Shown here: in pieces, positions 62,455 through 64,000 of the stretch
How positions within the stretch are numbered: position 1 is the first letter of the stretch
Layout: each line of letters begins with the position of its first letter
Position numbers and translations under genes: made by a program
Assembly: GCF_000761545.1 (NCBI RefSeq)
Contig: NZ_JPMY01000005.1
Span: 43,064 to 107,063 of the forward strand
Length of the DNA stretch: 64,000 bases
Reading direction: 5' to 3'
Source: Pseudomonas sp. ML96
GTDB taxonomy: Bacteria; Pseudomonadota; Gammaproteobacteria; Pseudomonadales; Pseudomonadaceae
Notes under the pieces: model-generated
The model's database searches: none
Told to the model about the DNA's origin: nothing
The model's input: only the letters and a program-made list of their open reading frames with translations

Positions 62455-63948
62455 ATGGCTTTCAATATCGGTCTCAGCGGTCTGCGGGCAGCCACCAAGG
62501 ACCTCAACGTCACCGGCAACAACATTGCCAACGCTGGTACCGCCGGCTTCAAGCAGTCGCGCGCCGAGTTCTCCGACGTCTATGCCGCCTCAATGCTCGG
62601 CAGTGGCTCCAACCCCACTGGCAGCGGTGTGCTGCTGTCCGATGTGTCGCAGCTGTTCAACCAGGGCAACATCAACTACACCCAGAACGCCCTGGACCTG
62701 GCTATCAACGGCAACGGCTTCTTCGTCACCAGCAACAATGGTGATATCAGCTATACCCGTGCCGGCTATTTCGGTACCGACCGCGATGGCTTCGTGGTCA
62801 ACAACTTCGGTTACAAGCTGCAGGGATATGCAGTTGATGCCAATGGCAACCTGCAGAACGGCGTGGTGACCGATATCCAGATTCGCACCGCGTCCCAGTC
62901 GCCTCGGGCCACCGAGAACATGACGCAAACCTTCAACCTGAACTCGAACAACACGGTGCCCACCACTACACCGTTCGATCCAACGGATCCCACTACCTAC
63001 AATTCGTCGACCTCGACCAATATCTACGACACGCAGGGTAATGCCCACGTGTTCACTCAGTATTTCGTCAAGACTGGCCCCAATACTTGGGCGATGAATG
63101 TTCTGGTCGATGGCCGTAGTCCGTCCAACCCGGATGGCGATGCGGCTGCGGTTACGGCGGCCAATACGGCAGCGACTGCCCCCGGCGCTACCCCGGCCAG
63201 CGTTCTGGCTGCGGTGCCGGGTGGTAGTGACGCCAGTGTTATTGCTGCGGCAACTGCGGCTGCCGCGGCTCCAGGCGCGACTGCAGCGAGTGTTGCGGCT
63301 GCCGTCTTTGCCGCCTCCGAGGCTTTGGCTACCGTTCCGTCGAGTGCTGCATTGACTTTCAGCGCATCGGGGCAGTTGTTGTCTACGACCAGTACGGATC
63401 TCACGGTGAATCCCGATGGCACTATTTCCATGAATAACTGGGTGCCTGCCGCGCCGGACGGCTCCACGCCGCCGATCTGGAGTGCTAATGGCGCCAACGC
63501 CTCGGCCACCGGGGTGACTCTCGATCTGCGCACTGCCACCCAGTTCGCCAGTGCCTTTGCGGTGACAGCGGTCAGTCAGGATGGCTATACCACGGGTGAG
63601 CTGTCAGGGCTGGAGATCGACGACACCGGCGTGATCTTTGCCCGCTATACCAACGGCCAATCTCTGGTTCAGGGACAGGTGGTTCTGGCCAACTTCGCCA
63701 ACGTCCAGGGCCTGACTCCAGTGGGCAAGACGGCCTGGGTGCAGTCCTTCCAGTCCGGCGAACCGGTAGTCGGCACCCCGCGCTCGGGCACACTGGGTGC
63801 CTTGCAAGCGGGTGCGTTGGAGGATTCCAACGTCGAGCTGTCGGACCAGTTGGTGAACCTGATCGTTGCCCAGCGTAACTACCAGGCCAACGCCAAGACC
63901 ATCGAGACCGAGAGCGCTATCACTCAGACCATCATCAACCTGCGTTGA
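62455..63948 (+). CDS. flgE: Flagellar hook protein FlgE
   Basis: 497 residues. Conserved N-terminal SGLRAATKDLNVTGNNIANA and C-terminal SDQLVNLIVAQRNYQANAKT D0 helices, with variable outer domains. Residues about 225-300 are an Ala-rich insert with two copies of a PGATxASVxAAV unit 30 residues apart (243 and 273). The insert uses more T- and A-ending codons than the rest. Secreted by the flagellar exporter and polymerises into the hook. Confidence 0.95.
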   Translation: MAFNIGLSGLRAATKDLNVTGNNIANAGTAGFKQSRAEFSDVYAASMLGSGSNPTGSGVLLSDVSQLFNQGNINYTQNALDLAINGNGFFVTSNNGDISYTRAGYFGTDRDGFVVNNFGYKLQGYAVDANGNLQNGVVTDIQIRTASQSPRATENMTQTFNLNSNNTVPTTTPFDPTDPTTYNSSTSTNIYDTQGNAHVFTQYFVKTGPNTWAMNVLVDGRSPSNPDGDAAAVTAANTAATAPGATPASVLAAVPGGSDASVIAAATAAAAAPGATAASVAAAVFAASEALATVPSSAALTFSASGQLLSTTSTDLTVNPDGTISMNNWVPAAPDGSTPPIWSANGANASATGVTLDLRTATQFASAFAVTAVSQDGYTTGELSGLEIDDTGVIFARYTNGQSLVQGQVVLANFANVQGLTPVGKTAWVQSFQSGEPVVGTPRSGTLGALQAGALEDSNVELSDQLVNLIVAQRNYQANAKTIETESAITQTIINLR

Positions 63949-63959
63949 TGAGTGAGGGG

Positions 63960-63983
63960 GGGCTTGCCGGCAGCGGCAAGCCC
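63960..63983 (+). terminator. Hairpin after flgE
   Basis: GGGCTTGCC-6 bases-GGCAAGCCC, 12 bp past the flgE stop. No T-run within the window, so it may be a partial terminator or a processing stem before the next flagellar gene. Confidence 0.5.
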
Positions 63984-64000
63984 TCGCCGGCATACCCTTC

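Overview
The window is a gene-dense, high-GC stretch of a gammaproteobacterial chromosome. Product order and protein types point to Pseudomonas in the broad sense, probably the P. mendocina/oleovorans/alcaligenes side rather than P. aeruginosa: OprD-type porin, pyrD-rmf-rlmL-dacB-yggL block, DUF3300/DUF2950 pair, and flgZ-flgN-flgM-flgA next to cheV-cheR directly followed by flgBCDE. The genus is inferred from remembered gene families and synteny, not from a search. No rRNA, tRNA, CRISPR, prophage or insertion sequence was seen.

Layout. 1-239 is the tail of a probable fatty-acid cis/trans isomerase. 292-9369 (all minus strand) is a purine/nucleoside uptake and salvage locus: Tsx-like outer-membrane channel, adenosine/adenine deaminase, an orphan 2OG-Fe(II) oxygenase, a BMP-type ABC importer and a RutR-like TetR regulator. 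RutR-like operator matches lie before several of these units. 9593-18814 holds nfuA, a GlxA regulator-DUF1272-MFS operon, a topoisomerase IB-DUF421 operon with two small paralogues, a small membrane protein, a secreted alpha/beta hydrolase, a six-TM chemoreceptor and a VOC protein. 18876-24157 holds DUF3300-DUF2950 and a four-gene operon joining a YiaW/YiaV-like membrane pair to PPK2 and a CHAD protein (polyphosphate). 24322-30773 has an LTA-synthase-like phosphotransferase, an AraC regulator and a Baeyer-Villiger monooxygenase-esterase-dehydrogenase operon. 31015-38873 is housekeeping (rraB, pyrD, rmf, rlmL, dacB, yggL). 38930-47983 is rich in c-di-GMP genes (HD-GYP, GGDEF, EAL) with dgt, a FUSC protein and a YqjD/YqjE/YqjK operon. 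48333-56127 has an ammonium transporter, an OprD porin, an MBL hydrolase, a GST with its divergent TetR, DUF5610, a glutaredoxin-like protein and a glutamine-synthetase homologue. 56173-63948 is flagellar and chemotaxis: flgZNM and flgA leftward, cheVR and flgBCDE rightward.

Regulation readable from the sequence: a near-consensus sigma-28 promoter before flgM, sigma-54 (GG-N10-GC) promoters before flgB and amt, a sigma-54-like match overlapping the flgA start, RutR-like operators in the purine locus, and a perfect TetR-type palindrome between gst and tetR. A non-coding element is present in two copies (27501-27623 and 33820-33959). Both copies fold into one long hairpin whose paired arms change sequence together. 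The items most worth following are this covarying element, the RutR-like purine regulon with its orphan oxygenase, and the polyphosphate-linked membrane operon.
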